Shown piece by piece: positions 25,099 through 33,527 of a DNA stretch of 64,000 bases; positions within the stretch are counted from its first letter, which is position 1, and every line of letters starts with the position of its first letter. Source of the DNA: Streptomyces sp. R41 (GTDB lineage Bacteria > Actinomycetota > Actinomycetes > Streptomycetales > Streptomycetaceae); the NCBI RefSeq assembly GCF_041053055.1, contig NZ_CP163443.1:3782001-3846000 (forward strand). Reading direction: 5' to 3'. The notes under the pieces were generated by a model. It was not told the origin of the DNA and did not search any database. It saw nothing but the letters and a program-made list of their open reading frames with translations. The position numbers and the translations under genes were made by a program.

Positions 25099-26189
25099 GC
25101 ATCACTCTGCGAGGCGTGCGGAAGACGTACGGCCGGACCACCGCGCTCGACGGGCTGGAACTGGAAGTCCAGGAGGGCGAGTTCTTCTGCCTGCTCGGCC
25201 CCTCCGGCGCCGGCAAGACGACCACCCTCAAGACCGTCGCCGGACTCGAACAGCCCGACTCCGGCACGGTCGAGCTCGACGGCACCGACATGACCGGAGT
25301 CGAGCCGTACGACCGGGGCGTGGCCATGTGCTTCGAGAGCTACGCCCTCTACCCGCACCGCTCGGCGTACGACAACCTCGCCTCACCGCTGCGCTCGCCC
25401 CGGTACAAGCTGCCCGCCGCCGAGGCCCGCGACCGCATCGGGGCGATCGCCGAACTCCTCGGCATCAGCGGCCTGCTGGACCGCCCGGTGGGCCAGTTGT
25501 CGAACGGTCAGCGGCAGCGGATCGCGCTCGGCCGGGTGCTGGTCCGCCCCGCCCGCGCCTTCCTCCTCGACGAACCGCTCTCCCACCTGGACGCCAAACT
25601 GCGCCAGTCGATGCGCGCCGAGCTCAAGGCGATCGGCGCCGTGCAGCACACCACCACGCTGTACGTCACCCACGACTCCGTCGAGGCACTGGCCCTCGGC
25701 GACCGGGTCGGCGTCATCCGGGACGGCCGGATCGTACAGACGGGGACGCGGGAGGAGATGTGGTACCGGCCATGCGACACGGAGGTGGCGCGGGCGTTCG
25801 GGCGGCCGCGGATCAATCTGCTGCCGGGGACGATCACCGAGGACGGCGGCTTCCGGTCGGCGGACGGAGCGGTGGAGCTGCCGGTCAGCGCGCGGGGCGC
25901 ACCCGGCACCGAGGTGCTGATCGGCGTACGTCCCCGGGATCTCGCGCTCCAGGGTGACGGCCACGAACTCACCGGCACCGTCTACGTCACCGAGGTGCTC
26001 GGCCGGGCCGTCGAGGTCACCGTACGGCTGGGCGGGCAGCACGTCTCGCTCGTCGCGCCGCGCGCCGACGCGACACACCTGCGCCCCGACGATCCGGTAC
26101 GGCTGACCGTACGGCCTGAGAACCTGCTGCTGTTCGAGGCCGACCGGCCGGAGCGTCCAGGACGAAGGATCGAGACGAGCACGCGATGA
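25095..26189 (+). CDS. Carbohydrate ABC ATP-binding protein A (Q-loop Glu variant)
   Basis: 364 residues, MalK/UgpC architecture: nucleotide-binding domain plus C-terminal TOBE region (VLIGVRPRDLAL). Walker A is GPSGAGKTT, Walker B AFLLDEPLSHLDA, H-switch VTHDSVEA. Two deviations stand out. The Q-loop position holds Glu81 (AMCFESYALYPH instead of VFQ), and the signature is LSNGQRQR rather than LSGGQ. A second, different ATPase in the same operon (27019) has the matching Q-to-E change, so an ATPase heterodimer is likely. Start overlaps the preceding stop (ATGA). Confidence 0.9.
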   Translation: MSITLRGVRKTYGRTTALDGLELEVQEGEFFCLLGPSGAGKTTTLKTVAGLEQPDSGTVELDGTDMTGVEPYDRGVAMCFESYALYPHRSAYDNLASPLRSPRYKLPAAEARDRIGAIAELLGISGLLDRPVGQLSNGQRQRIALGRVLVRPARAFLLDEPLSHLDAKLRQSMRAELKAIGAVQHTTTLYVTHDSVEALALGDRVGVIRDGRIVQTGTREEMWYRPCDTEVARAFGRPRINLLPGTITEDGGFRSADGAVELPVSARGAPGTEVLIGVRPRDLALQGDGHELTGTVYVTEVLGRAVEVTVRLGGQHVSLVAPRADATHLRPDDPVRLTVRPENLLLFEADRPERPGRRIETSTR

Positions 26190-26995
26190 GCAGCAGCGGC
26201 AACACCAGTGGTGCACAGCAGGGGCCCGCGGTCCGGCAGGCCGCCATGGCCGAGCAGGTGCTGGCCGACGGGTCGGCGACCGCGGCCGAGCTGGCCGAAC
26301 GCTTCGGCGTGAGCCTGATGACCATACACAGGGACCTCGACGAGCTCGAACGGCAGGGAATCGTACGGAAGTTCAGGGGTGGTGTGACCGCGCAGCCGTC
26401 CGGGGTCTTCGAGTCGAACGTCCAGTACCGGCTGAAGACGATGCGCCCGCAGAAGGCGGCCGTCGCCGAGCGCGCGCTGAAGATCGTCGAACCCGGCATG
26501 GCGGTCCTGCTCGACGACTCGACGTCCGCGCTGGAAATAGCCCGAAGGCTGGGCGAGATCACCCCGCTCACGGTCGTCACCAACTTCCTGGAGGCGATCA
26601 ACCTCCTCTCCGACCGGCGCGGCATCCATCTGATGGCCCTGGGCGGCGACTACGACCCGCTGCACTCCTCGTTCCTCGGGGTGTCCTGCGTGGAGGCGGT
26701 GCAGTCACTGCGCGTCGACGTCTGCTTCGCGTCGACGTCGGCGGTCTTCGGCGGGTACGCGTACCACCAGGAACAGCACATCGTGTCCGTGAAGCGCGCC
26801 ATGCTCGACTCGGCCGCCCGCAACATCCTGCTGCTCGACCACACCAAGCTCGGCCGGGTCGCGCTGCACCGCGTCGTCCCGCTGTCCCGCTTCGACCTGG
26901 TCCTCGTCGACGACGGGGCATCGGCCGACGCGCTGCGCGATCTCGACGAACACAAGGTTCCCTACGAAGTGTGCGCCACCGGCACCGGTGGCTGA
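26186..26995 (+). CDS. DeoR/GlpR-family transcriptional regulator
   Basis: 269 residues. The N-terminal winged HTH reads ATAAELAERFGVSLMTIHRD (about residues 31-50), followed by the DeoR effector domain (VAERALKIVEPGMAVLLDDS, LTVVTNFLEAINLL, ILLLDHTKLGR), which binds a phosphorylated sugar. It is translationally coupled to the ATPase before it, an unusual central position in the operon, suggesting feedback control. The 27-bp palindrome at 21793 is the likely operator (inference). Confidence 0.9.
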   Translation: MSSSGNTSGAQQGPAVRQAAMAEQVLADGSATAAELAERFGVSLMTIHRDLDELERQGIVRKFRGGVTAQPSGVFESNVQYRLKTMRPQKAAVAERALKIVEPGMAVLLDDSTSALEIARRLGEITPLTVVTNFLEAINLLSDRRGIHLMALGGDYDPLHSSFLGVSCVEAVQSLRVDVCFASTSAVFGGYAYHQEQHIVSVKRAMLDSAARNILLLDHTKLGRVALHRVVPLSRFDLVLVDDGASADALRDLDEHKVPYEVCATGTGG

Positions 26996-27018
26996 GTGAC
27001 CGGCAGAAAGGGCTGCGG

Positions 27019-28107
27019 ATGGCCGAATTGGCGCTGCGCGGGCTGCGCAAGACGTACAGGTCCCGGGGCCGCCCGGCCGTGGACGCAGTGCGCGGCATCG
27101 ATCTGGAGCTGCGCTCGGGCGAACTCCTCGGACTGCTCGGCCCGTCCGGGTGCGGCAAGTCCACGACCCTGCGCATGATCGCGGGTCTGGAGACGGTGAC
27201 CGGCGGCGACATCCTGGTGGGCGGCGCCTCGGTCGTGGGGCGGCCCGCGCAAGCCCGCAACATCGGGGTCGCCTTCGAGAACTACGCGCTGTATCCACCA
27301 CTGAGCGTCGCCGAGAACCTGGCGTTCGGGCTGAAGGCCCGCAGGCGGGGAGCGCGGGGATCACGGGGGGAGGTCGCCCGCAAGGTCGCCGAGATCGCGG
27401 AACGGGTGGCGCTCACCGATCTGCTGCAGGCCCGGCCCGCCGGTCTGTCCAGCGGCCAGAAGCAGCGTGTGGCCCTCGCCCGCGCGCTGATCCGCGAGCC
27501 CGACGTCCTGCTCCTCGACGAACCGCTGTCCCACCTCGACGCGGCCCAGCGGGACACCACCCGCCGCGAACTCAAGCGCATCCAACGGGACTTGGGGCAC
27601 ACCACCATCCTGGTCACGCACGATCAGGAGGAGGCCCTCTCCCTCGCCGACCGGATCGCCGTGATGAAGGACGGCGTCATCCAGCAGCTCGGCACGCCGT
27701 ACGAGATCTACGACAGCCCCGCCAATGTCTTCGTCGCCGACTTCGTCGGGGAGCCGGCGATCAATCTGCTGCCGGGGATCTCGACGGGGGACGGCCACGC
27801 CCGGCTCTCGCGGACGGTGAGCTTCGCGCTGCCGGTGAAGGTGGCGGAGGGCCGCGAGGTGGTGATCGGTATCCGGCCGGAGGATCTGGAACTGTCCGGC
27901 GAGGGCGGGGTCCCGGCCCGGGTGAGCGCCCACGAGCCGCTCCTGGAGTCGGGCATCGCCACCCTCGCCCTCGAAGGAGTCGTACGACCGCTCGTCGTCC
28001 TCACCGCCCCAGAGGTGCGGCTCGCCCGGGACGAGCGGGTCCGGGTGACCGCCGATCCCGGTCTCACCCATGTCTTCGACACCGAGACGGGAGACTCCCT
28101 GCGATGA
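27019..28107 (+). CDS. Carbohydrate ABC ATP-binding protein B (Q-loop Glu variant)
   Basis: 362 residues, MalK-like with C-terminal TOBE region (VVIGIRPEDLEL). Walker A GPSGCGKST, Walker B LLLDEPLSHLDA, switch VTHDQEEA. The Q-loop has Glu87 (VAFENYALYPPLSV) and the signature is LSSGQKQR. It is not a duplicate of protein A: the two differ over most of their length and in the loop after the Walker A motif. ATG 27019 has AAAGG 8 bp upstream. The presence of two ATPases parallels the two-ATPase glycerol/polyol ABC importers known from rhizobia. Confidence 0.9.
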   Translation: MAELALRGLRKTYRSRGRPAVDAVRGIDLELRSGELLGLLGPSGCGKSTTLRMIAGLETVTGGDILVGGASVVGRPAQARNIGVAFENYALYPPLSVAENLAFGLKARRRGARGSRGEVARKVAEIAERVALTDLLQARPAGLSSGQKQRVALARALIREPDVLLLDEPLSHLDAAQRDTTRRELKRIQRDLGHTTILVTHDQEEALSLADRIAVMKDGVIQQLGTPYEIYDSPANVFVADFVGEPAINLLPGISTGDGHARLSRTVSFALPVKVAEGREVVIGIRPEDLELSGEGGVPARVSAHEPLLESGIATLALEGVVRPLVVLTAPEVRLARDERVRVTADPGLTHVFDTETGDSLR

Positions 28108-29144
28108 CCGGTTCCGTGACTGTGGTGGCCGCCGGCGACCACTTCGTACTGCCGCGGCTGATCGCGGAGGCGGTCCACGCCGAGCTCGGCGAACACCCCT
28201 TCTCCGTACGGGAATTGATGCTCGGCTGGCCCCTTGAACCCTTCGGCCCGGTCTCCGAGGTCGAGGAGGCCGGCGACGCCGAGGACGAGCTGATCGAGGC
28301 GCTCGCCGACGCGGACGTCCTGGTCACCCAGATGGGCCCGGTGACGGAGCGGGTGCTGGCCGCCTCCCCGCGGCTGCGGCTGGTGGTCGTCTGCCGGGGC
28401 GGCCCGGTGAACGTGAACCGGGAAGCGGCCCGCGCACACGGCGTACGGGTGTGTTTCGCGCCGGGCCGCAACGCCGCCGCCACCGCCGAGTTCACCGTCG
28501 GCCTGCTCCTCGCGGCGCTGCGGCGCATCCCGCAGGCCCACGATCTCCTCGCACGGCAGGGCAGTTGGGGCGGCGGGGCGACGTACTACACATACGAGCA
28601 CAGCGGCCTGGAGCTGGAAGACCTGCCCGTCGGACTGATCGGCTACGGGGCCGTCGGCAGCCGGGTCGCGCGGGTGCTCGGCGCGTTCGGGGCCCGGGTG
28701 CTGGTGTACGACCCCTATGTGCGCGGCGAGGTGCACGGGCTACGGGTCGGCTCACTGGACGAACTCCTCGGCCGGTCCCGGGTGATCAGCCTGCACGCAC
28801 GGCTCACCCCCGAGACCCGCGGCCTGGTCGGCACGCGCGAGCTGGCGCTGCTGCCGCCCGGTGCCGTCCTGGTGAACGTGGCGCGCGGTCCGCTGGTCGA
28901 CGAGGGCGCGCTGTGCGACGCGCTGAAGAGCGGGCAGCTGTCGGCGGCCGCGCTCGACACCTACGAGCGCGAGCCGGTGCCGCCGGACTCCCCCCTCTTC
29001 GACCTCGTCGGGACCGAACGGCTCGTGATGACACCGCACTTGGGCGGTGCCAGCCGGGCGGTGGCCGAAAAGGCCGCACGGATCGCGGCGGCGGAGGTGG
29101 GCCGCTGGACACGCGGGGAACCGCTGGCACACTGCCTCGACTGA
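28104..29144 (+). CDS. D-isomer-specific 2-hydroxyacid dehydrogenase
   Basis: 346 residues. The NAD-binding motif GLIGYGAVGSRVARVLGAFG sits in the middle. The catalytic Arg (VNVARGPLVDEGAL), Glu (LDTYEREPVP) and His (MTPHLGGAS) are in the order of the D-2-hydroxyacid dehydrogenase family. Superficially it resembles SerA but lacks ACT domains. Probably oxidises or reduces a hydroxy-acid intermediate derived from the imported compound. Coupled to the ATPase by a 4-bp overlap. Confidence 0.9.
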   Translation: MTGSVTVVAAGDHFVLPRLIAEAVHAELGEHPFSVRELMLGWPLEPFGPVSEVEEAGDAEDELIEALADADVLVTQMGPVTERVLAASPRLRLVVVCRGGPVNVNREAARAHGVRVCFAPGRNAAATAEFTVGLLLAALRRIPQAHDLLARQGSWGGGATYYTYEHSGLELEDLPVGLIGYGAVGSRVARVLGAFGARVLVYDPYVRGEVHGLRVGSLDELLGRSRVISLHARLTPETRGLVGTRELALLPPGAVLVNVARGPLVDEGALCDALKSGQLSAAALDTYEREPVPPDSPLFDLVGTERLVMTPHLGGASRAVAEKAARIAAAEVGRWTRGEPLAHCLD

Positions 29145-29188
29145 GGCCCACCGGTTTGAGATGGCCGATCCGAAGGAGGCCGAAGGGC

Positions 29189-30610
29189 ATGTACGTCGGG
29201 ATCGATGTGGGCACATCCATGGTGAAGGCGGCCGCCTTCGACGACACGGGCCGCGAACTGGCCGTAGAGGCACGGCCGGTGGACCTCACCATCCGCGGCG
29301 GATTCGTCGAGCAGGACATGGAGGAGGTGTACGCGGCGGTGGTCGCGGTGCTCTCCGCGCTGACCGCCGCCGTGCCGGGCCCCGTCGAGCTGGCTGGGCT
29401 CACCGGGCAGGGCGACGGGGTGTGGCTCGTCGACGCCGAGGGCCGGCCGGTGCGGGCCGCGGCGTCCTGGATGGACGGCCGGGCCCACGAGCTGGTCGAC
29501 CAGTGGCTGTCGGACGGCACCTTCGAGACGGTCTTCCGGCGCACGGGCAGTGCCATGTTCCCCGGCTGCCCGGGCCCGCTGCTGGCCTGGCTCGACCGCT
29601 ACGAGCCGACGTCGCTCGATGCGGCGACGACCGCCCTGTACTGCAAGGACATGGTCTTCCAGCGGCTGACGGGGGTGCGGGCGACGGACGTGTCGGACGC
29701 GTCGATGCCGTTCCTCGACCCGCGCACCCGTACCTACGACAACCGGGTCGTCGAGCTGCTCGGCCTGACCCACCGGCGCGGACTCCTGGCGCCGGTGAGC
29801 GATCCGGTGGCCACCGGGCGGACGCGCGGCGCGGGCCTGCCGTCCGGCACGCCGATCGCGGGCGGCCCCTACGACCTCCCCTCCTGCGCGCTCGGGGCGG
29901 GCGTCACGGCCCCCGGCGACGGGCTGCTGATCGTCGGCACCTGCCTGGCCAGTCTGGTCGGGACGACGGACCTCGACCTGACCGGCGAACCGGCCGGCCT
30001 GTACATCTCGACCGACCGGGCCGGGTACTGGCTGCGCGCCATGCCCGCGATGGTCGGCACGGCGGCACTGGACTGGGTCCTGTCGACGACGGGCGTCCAC
30101 CACGACGAGGTGGACGCCCTGCTGGACGCGACCCCGCCCGGCGCGAACGGCGTCCGCGTACTCCCCTACTTCGCCCCCTCGGGCGAACGCGCTCCCTTCG
30201 TCGAACCACGCCTGCGCGCCGAACTGACCGGCGTCTGCCTGGAGTCGACCCGCGCCGACCTGATCCGCGCCACCTGCGAGGGCATCGGCTACGCCGCCCG
30301 CCACTGCCTGGAGGCCGCGGGCCTGACGGGGTCGCTGGCCGTCTGCGGCGGGGGCACGCGCAGCCCCGCGTGGATGCGGCTGCTGGCCGATGTGCTCGGG
30401 CGGCCCCTACGGGTCGTGGAGGGCGAGGTGGGGGCGCGGGGGGCGGTGCTTGCGGCCGCGGCACGGTACGGGGTCGCCCTCGACACGGCCGCGTGGACCC
30501 GGCCGACAGCGGTCGTCCAACCCGACCCGGCTCGGGCGGCCTACTACGCCAAGGCGTACGAGGACCACTTGGCCCACCTGACGGAAGCCAGGCGCCGGGC
30601 TCACCACTGA
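29189..30610 (+). CDS. FGGY-family carbohydrate kinase (second)
   Basis: 473 residues. Phosphate-1 motif MYVGIDVGTSMVKAAAFDD, central GLTGQGDGVWLVD, a putative catalytic Asp in GGPYDLPSCALG, and the C-terminal LAVCGGGTRSPAWMRLLADV signature. ATG 29189 follows a strong AAGGAGG. It ends the long operon, 45 bp after the dehydrogenase. Substrate class (pentitol, tetritol, ketose) cannot be assigned from sequence. Followed by fold-back element copy B. Confidence 0.9.
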   Translation: MYVGIDVGTSMVKAAAFDDTGRELAVEARPVDLTIRGGFVEQDMEEVYAAVVAVLSALTAAVPGPVELAGLTGQGDGVWLVDAEGRPVRAAASWMDGRAHELVDQWLSDGTFETVFRRTGSAMFPGCPGPLLAWLDRYEPTSLDAATTALYCKDMVFQRLTGVRATDVSDASMPFLDPRTRTYDNRVVELLGLTHRRGLLAPVSDPVATGRTRGAGLPSGTPIAGGPYDLPSCALGAGVTAPGDGLLIVGTCLASLVGTTDLDLTGEPAGLYISTDRAGYWLRAMPAMVGTAALDWVLSTTGVHHDEVDALLDATPPGANGVRVLPYFAPSGERAPFVEPRLRAELTGVCLESTRADLIRATCEGIGYAARHCLEAAGLTGSLAVCGGGTRSPAWMRLLADVLGRPLRVVEGEVGARGAVLAAAARYGVALDTAAWTRPTAVVQPDPARAAYYAKAYEDHLAHLTEARRRAHH

Positions 30611-30611
30611 G

Positions 30612-30785
30612 TTTTTTCGCCCCCTCCGCCCCTGCCCGTCCCGTCCCTGGGGCTCCGCCCCAGACCCCGTTTGCGCAGTTCCCCGCGCCCCTTTTCAGGG
30701 GCGCGGGGAACTGCGCGATCTTTGGCGGGGGTCTGGGGGCGGCAGCCCCCAGGTACGGGAATGGGCAGGGGCGGAGGGGGCGAAA
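30612..30785. repeat. GC-rich fold-back intergenic element, copy B
   Basis: About 174 bp that can fold back on itself. Outer arms CGCCCCCTCCGCCCCTGCCC (left) and its complement (right, 30763-30782), middle hairpins, and a 20-bp perfect core inverted repeat (30673-30692 with 30697-30716). The core is identical to copies at 2887 and 52302. A T6 run at 30612 and the position right after the operon end are compatible with termination. Confidence 0.9.
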
Positions 30786-30823
30786 CAAGACGCATCAACC
30801 ACCCACTCCGGAAAGGGAGTTAC

Positions 30824-31912
30824 ATGACCCCGCACCCAAGACGTCGCTCCATACTGCTCGCGGCCGCCGCCGGCACGGCGGCCGTCTCCGCACCCACCAC
30901 GGCGGCAGCCGAGCACCCCCGCGCCCCCCTGGTGGTCGGCCACCGCGGCGCCGCAGGCTGGCGCCCCGAACACACCGCGGCGGCCTACACGTACGGCGTC
31001 CAGACGGGCGCCGACTGGATCGAGCCCGACCTGGTGCCGACCAGGGACCACGCCCTGGTCGTCCGGCACGAGAACGAGATCTCGCAGACCACGGACGTGG
31101 CATCGCACCCGGAGTTCACCGCCCGCCGCACGACGAAGACGGTGGACGGCCGCAGCGTGACGGGCTGGTTCACCGAGGACTTCACGCTGGCGGAGCTGAA
31201 GACGTTACGGGCGGTGGAGCGCCTCCCCCTGGTCCGCAACCGCAACACCGTCTTCGACGGCCGCCACGAGGTGCTCACCTTCCAGGAGGTCGTCGACCTC
31301 GCCCGCCGCCTGTCCAAGGAACATGGCCGCACGATCGCCGTCTTCCCCGAGACGAAGCACCCCACCTACTTCCGGTCGATCGGCCTGGAGCTGGAGCCGA
31401 AGCTGGCGGCGCTCATCCGCCGCAACCGTCTGGGCCCGCGCGAGTGCGTCGTCCAGTCCTTCGAGCCGACGAGTTTGCAGCGCATCGCCGCCCAGGAGCT
31501 CGGCGTACCGCTGTGGCAGGCCCTGGGCACCACGGGCGGCCCCTACGACCTGGTCTCCTCCGGCGACCCGACGACGTACAAGGACATGATGACGCCGACG
31601 GGCCTCGCGAAGATCGCCGCGTACGCCGACTGGATCGGCCCCGACAAGACGTCGATCGTCCCGGTGGGCGCGGACGGCGGCCTGGGCACCCCGACGCCCC
31701 TGCTCGCCGACGCCCACGCGGCGGGCCTGAAGGTCGGCCCGTACACCTTCCGGGCGGAGAACCAGTTCCTGCCGACGGACTTCCGGCGGGGCACCGGAGC
31801 CAATGATTTCGGGGACGCGTTCGCGGAGTACGCGCTGTACTACGGGCTGGGGGTCGACGCGGTGGTGACCGACTTCCCGGACCTGGCGGCGATCGCGAGG
31901 AGTGGTTCATGA
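30824..31912 (+). CDS. Secreted glycerophosphodiester phosphodiesterase
   Basis: 362 residues. The N-terminus PRRRSILLAAAAGTAAVSAP is a probable Tat signal. The GDPD fold follows: VVGHRGAAGWRPEHTAAAY carries the catalytic His and metal-binding Glu, WIEPDLVPTRDHALVVRHEN adds the second acid pair and His, and AVFPETKH carries another Glu. Hydrolyses glycerophosphodiesters to glycerol-3-phosphate, consistent with phosphate or polyol scavenging outside the membrane. ATG 30824 follows AAAGGGAG. Codon 128 (31205-31207) is TTA, implying bldA dependence. Overlaps the next small gene by 4 bp. Confidence 0.9.
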   Translation: MTPHPRRRSILLAAAAGTAAVSAPTTAAAEHPRAPLVVGHRGAAGWRPEHTAAAYTYGVQTGADWIEPDLVPTRDHALVVRHENEISQTTDVASHPEFTARRTTKTVDGRSVTGWFTEDFTLAELKTLRAVERLPLVRNRNTVFDGRHEVLTFQEVVDLARRLSKEHGRTIAVFPETKHPTYFRSIGLELEPKLAALIRRNRLGPRECVVQSFEPTSLQRIAAQELGVPLWQALGTTGGPYDLVSSGDPTTYKDMMTPTGLAKIAAYADWIGPDKTSIVPVGADGGLGTPTPLLADAHAAGLKVGPYTFRAENQFLPTDFRRGTGANDFGDAFAEYALYYGLGVDAVVTDFPDLAAIARSGS

Positions 31913-32139
31913 CAGTAAGCCGGGTATGCCCGACCTGCGGCAGCAGGCAGGACTTCCGGAAGCTCAACGCCGACGAGAAGGCGGCGGTCCGTGCGGAGAA
32001 GGGGGAGCGCCACTTCGTGGACAACCTCTGGCGATGCACCGCCAAGGGGTGCCTGTGGTACCAGCCGTACCTCCACACGCGAGGCGGCGACCGCCTCCCC
32101 GAGAAGTTCCGGGAGGAGCCCGAGCCCGGCTCGGGCTGA
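31909..32139 (+). CDS. Small zinc-ribbon-like protein (76 aa)
   Basis: Starts with ATG overlapping the GDPD stop. Two Cys pairs are visible: VCPTCGSRQ near the N-terminus and RCTAKGCLWYQPY in the middle, consistent with a small zinc ribbon. The rest is charged and ends in a Pro/Glu-rich tail. Function unknown; I do not recognise a named family. Tight coupling to the exported phosphodiesterase is the only context. Confidence 0.75.
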   Translation: MTVSRVCPTCGSRQDFRKLNADEKAAVRAEKGERHFVDNLWRCTAKGCLWYQPYLHTRGGDRLPEKFREEPEPGSG

Positions 32140-32147
32140 CACCCCCG

Positions 32148-32170
32148 TTGTCAGACCCTCCTGGCACGCT
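32148..32170 (+). promoter_or_regulatory. Weak PafBC-like (RecA-NDp) promoter motif
   Basis: TTGTCAG at 32148-32154 with an 11-bp gap from TTGTCA to CACGCT (32165-32170), which fits TTGTCAGTG-N8-TAnnnT geometry but lacks the GTG and the first T. CACGCT lies 7 nt before the DUF4240 ATG, so the message would be leaderless. Confidence 0.35.
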
Positions 32171-32177
32171 TCTTCCC

Positions 32178-32741
32178 ATGGACACCGGAGAGTTCTGGCG
32201 CGTCGTCGAAGACGCACGCAAGCAGGCAGCCGACCCGGCGGACGGCGAAGCGGTCGCCGCGCGGGCCACCGCGGTACTGGCCGCTCGGCCCGTGGAGGAG
32301 ATAGTCGCCGCCCAGCAGGTCTTCTGGGACCTGATGGCGCAGTCCTACCGCGCTCCCCTGTGGGCCGCCGCCTATCTGATCAACGGCGGCTGCTCCGACG
32401 ACGGCTTCGACTACTTCCGCGGCTGGCTGATCATGCAGGGGCGCGAGGTGTTCGAGCAGGCCGTGGGCGATCCGGACGCGCTCGCGGAGCTCCCGGTCGT
32501 GCGGGAGGCCGCAAAGGACTGGATGGAGATGGAGTGCGAGGACGCGCTGGGCATCTCCTGGGACGCCTATAAGGAGGCGACGGGAGAGGAGGTGCCCCAG
32601 GACAGCTTCACGATCCGGTATCCGGAGCTGGATCCGTCCTGGGGCTTCGACTTCGACGACGAGGAGGAGCGGTCACGCAGGCTGCCCCGGCTGTCCGCGC
32701 TGTACGCCGACCGAGGAGCCGGAGGATCTACAGGTTGCTGA
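32178..32741 (+). CDS. DUF4240 protein
   Basis: 187 residues. Starts MDTGEFWRVVEDAR, with the family features FWDLMAQSYRAPLWAAAYLI and GGCSDDGFDYFRGWLIMQGR. DUF4240 proteins have no established function. No Shine-Dalgarno precedes ATG 32178 and the -10-like CACGCT is 7 nt upstream, suggesting a leaderless transcript. The 3' end overlaps the convergent nitroreductase-like gene by 14 bp. Confidence 0.85.
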   Translation: MDTGEFWRVVEDARKQAADPADGEAVAARATAVLAARPVEEIVAAQQVFWDLMAQSYRAPLWAAAYLINGGCSDDGFDYFRGWLIMQGREVFEQAVGDPDALAELPVVREAAKDWMEMECEDALGISWDAYKEATGEEVPQDSFTIRYPELDPSWGFDFDDEEERSRRLPRLSALYADRGAGGSTGC

Positions 32742-33390
32742 AGTCCGGTCCCGCCGTCCGCGTCCGCTTGATCTCGTAGAAGCCCGGTACCGAGGCGACG
32801 AGGAGCGTGCCGTCCCAGAGCTTGGCGGCGTCCTCGCCCTTGGGGGCAGGGGTGACCACGGGACCGAAGAAGGCGAGCTGTTCGCCGTCGGCGCCGGGGA
32901 CGGCGATGACGGGGGTGCCGACGTCCTGGCCGACCTTGTCGATGCCCTCCTTGTGGGAGGCGCGCAGCTCGGCGTCGAACTCGAAGTTCTCCTGGTCGGC
33001 GTAGTCGATCAGGTCCGCGGGGAGGCCGACGTCGGCGAGCGCGCCGACTATCGCCTCGCGGGTCGGGCCCTCGCCCTGGTTGTGGATGCGGGTGCCGAGT
33101 GCGGTGTAGAGCGGGCCGAGGACGTCGTCGCCGTGCTTCTGCCAGGCGGCGGTGACCACGCGGACCGGTGCCCAGGCCTTGGTGGACAGCAGCTCCCGGT
33201 ACTCCTCGGGCAGCTCGTCCAGCTTCGGCTCGTTCAGCACCGCGAGGCTCATGATGTGCCAGCGGACCTCGATGTCCCGGACCTTCTCCACTTCCAGAAC
33301 CCACCGCGAGGTCATCCAGGCCCAGGGGCACAGCGGGTCGAACCAGAAATCGACGGGGGTCTTGGCGGAGGTGCTCGCGGTCTGGGACAT
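32728..33390 (-). CDS. DsbA-fold mycothiol-dependent nitroreductase-like protein with CPWA active site
   Basis: 220 residues, close to M. tuberculosis Rv2466c throughout (recalled): VDFWFDPLCPWAWMTSRW, RDIEVRWHIMSLAVLNE, LYTALGTRIHNQG, GTPVIAVPG, FFGPVVTPAPKGE, FYEIKRTRT. Rv2466c uses a Cys-Pro-Trp-Cys site with mycothiol. Here the site is Cys21-Pro-Trp-Ala24, so the resolving Cys is missing and a monothiol mechanism is expected. ATG 33390 has AGGAGA 3-4 bp upstream. Divergent from pepN, as a neighbour pair conserved with mycobacteria. Confidence 0.9.
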   Translation of the reverse strand: MSQTASTSAKTPVDFWFDPLCPWAWMTSRWVLEVEKVRDIEVRWHIMSLAVLNEPKLDELPEEYRELLSTKAWAPVRVVTAAWQKHGDDVLGPLYTALGTRIHNQGEGPTREAIVGALADVGLPADLIDYADQENFEFDAELRASHKEGIDKVGQDVGTPVIAVPGADGEQLAFFGPVVTPAPKGEDAAKLWDGTLLVASVPGFYEIKRTRTAGPDFSNL

Positions 33391-33460
33391 GGCTCTCCTA
33401 GAAATACGGTCGTTTCCTCAGGCAACACCAACCGTCGTCCACCCCATTCCCGGGTGCCCG

Positions 33461-33483
33461 GTGTCAGGGGCACATGGCAGGAT
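33461..33483 (+). promoter_or_regulatory. PafBC-like (RecA-NDp) promoter motif before pepN
   Basis: GTGTCAGGG at 33461-33469, 8-nt gap, CAGGAT at 33478-33483. It fits the xTGTCAGxx-N8-xAnnnT layout of the actinobacterial DNA-damage promoter, with two mismatches in the upstream block and one in the -10. Confidence 0.4.
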
Positions 33484-33527
33484 CGGGCCTGTCCGCATGC
33501 CGAACACCAGCTGAGGGAGTGCCGTCC

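Noticed and set aside
20157..30610. Assigning the sugar locus to a named substrate such as erythritol, xylitol or autoinducer-2
   Set aside because: Kinase and dehydrogenase families fit several polyols; no substrate-specific residue pattern could be read, so no name is given.
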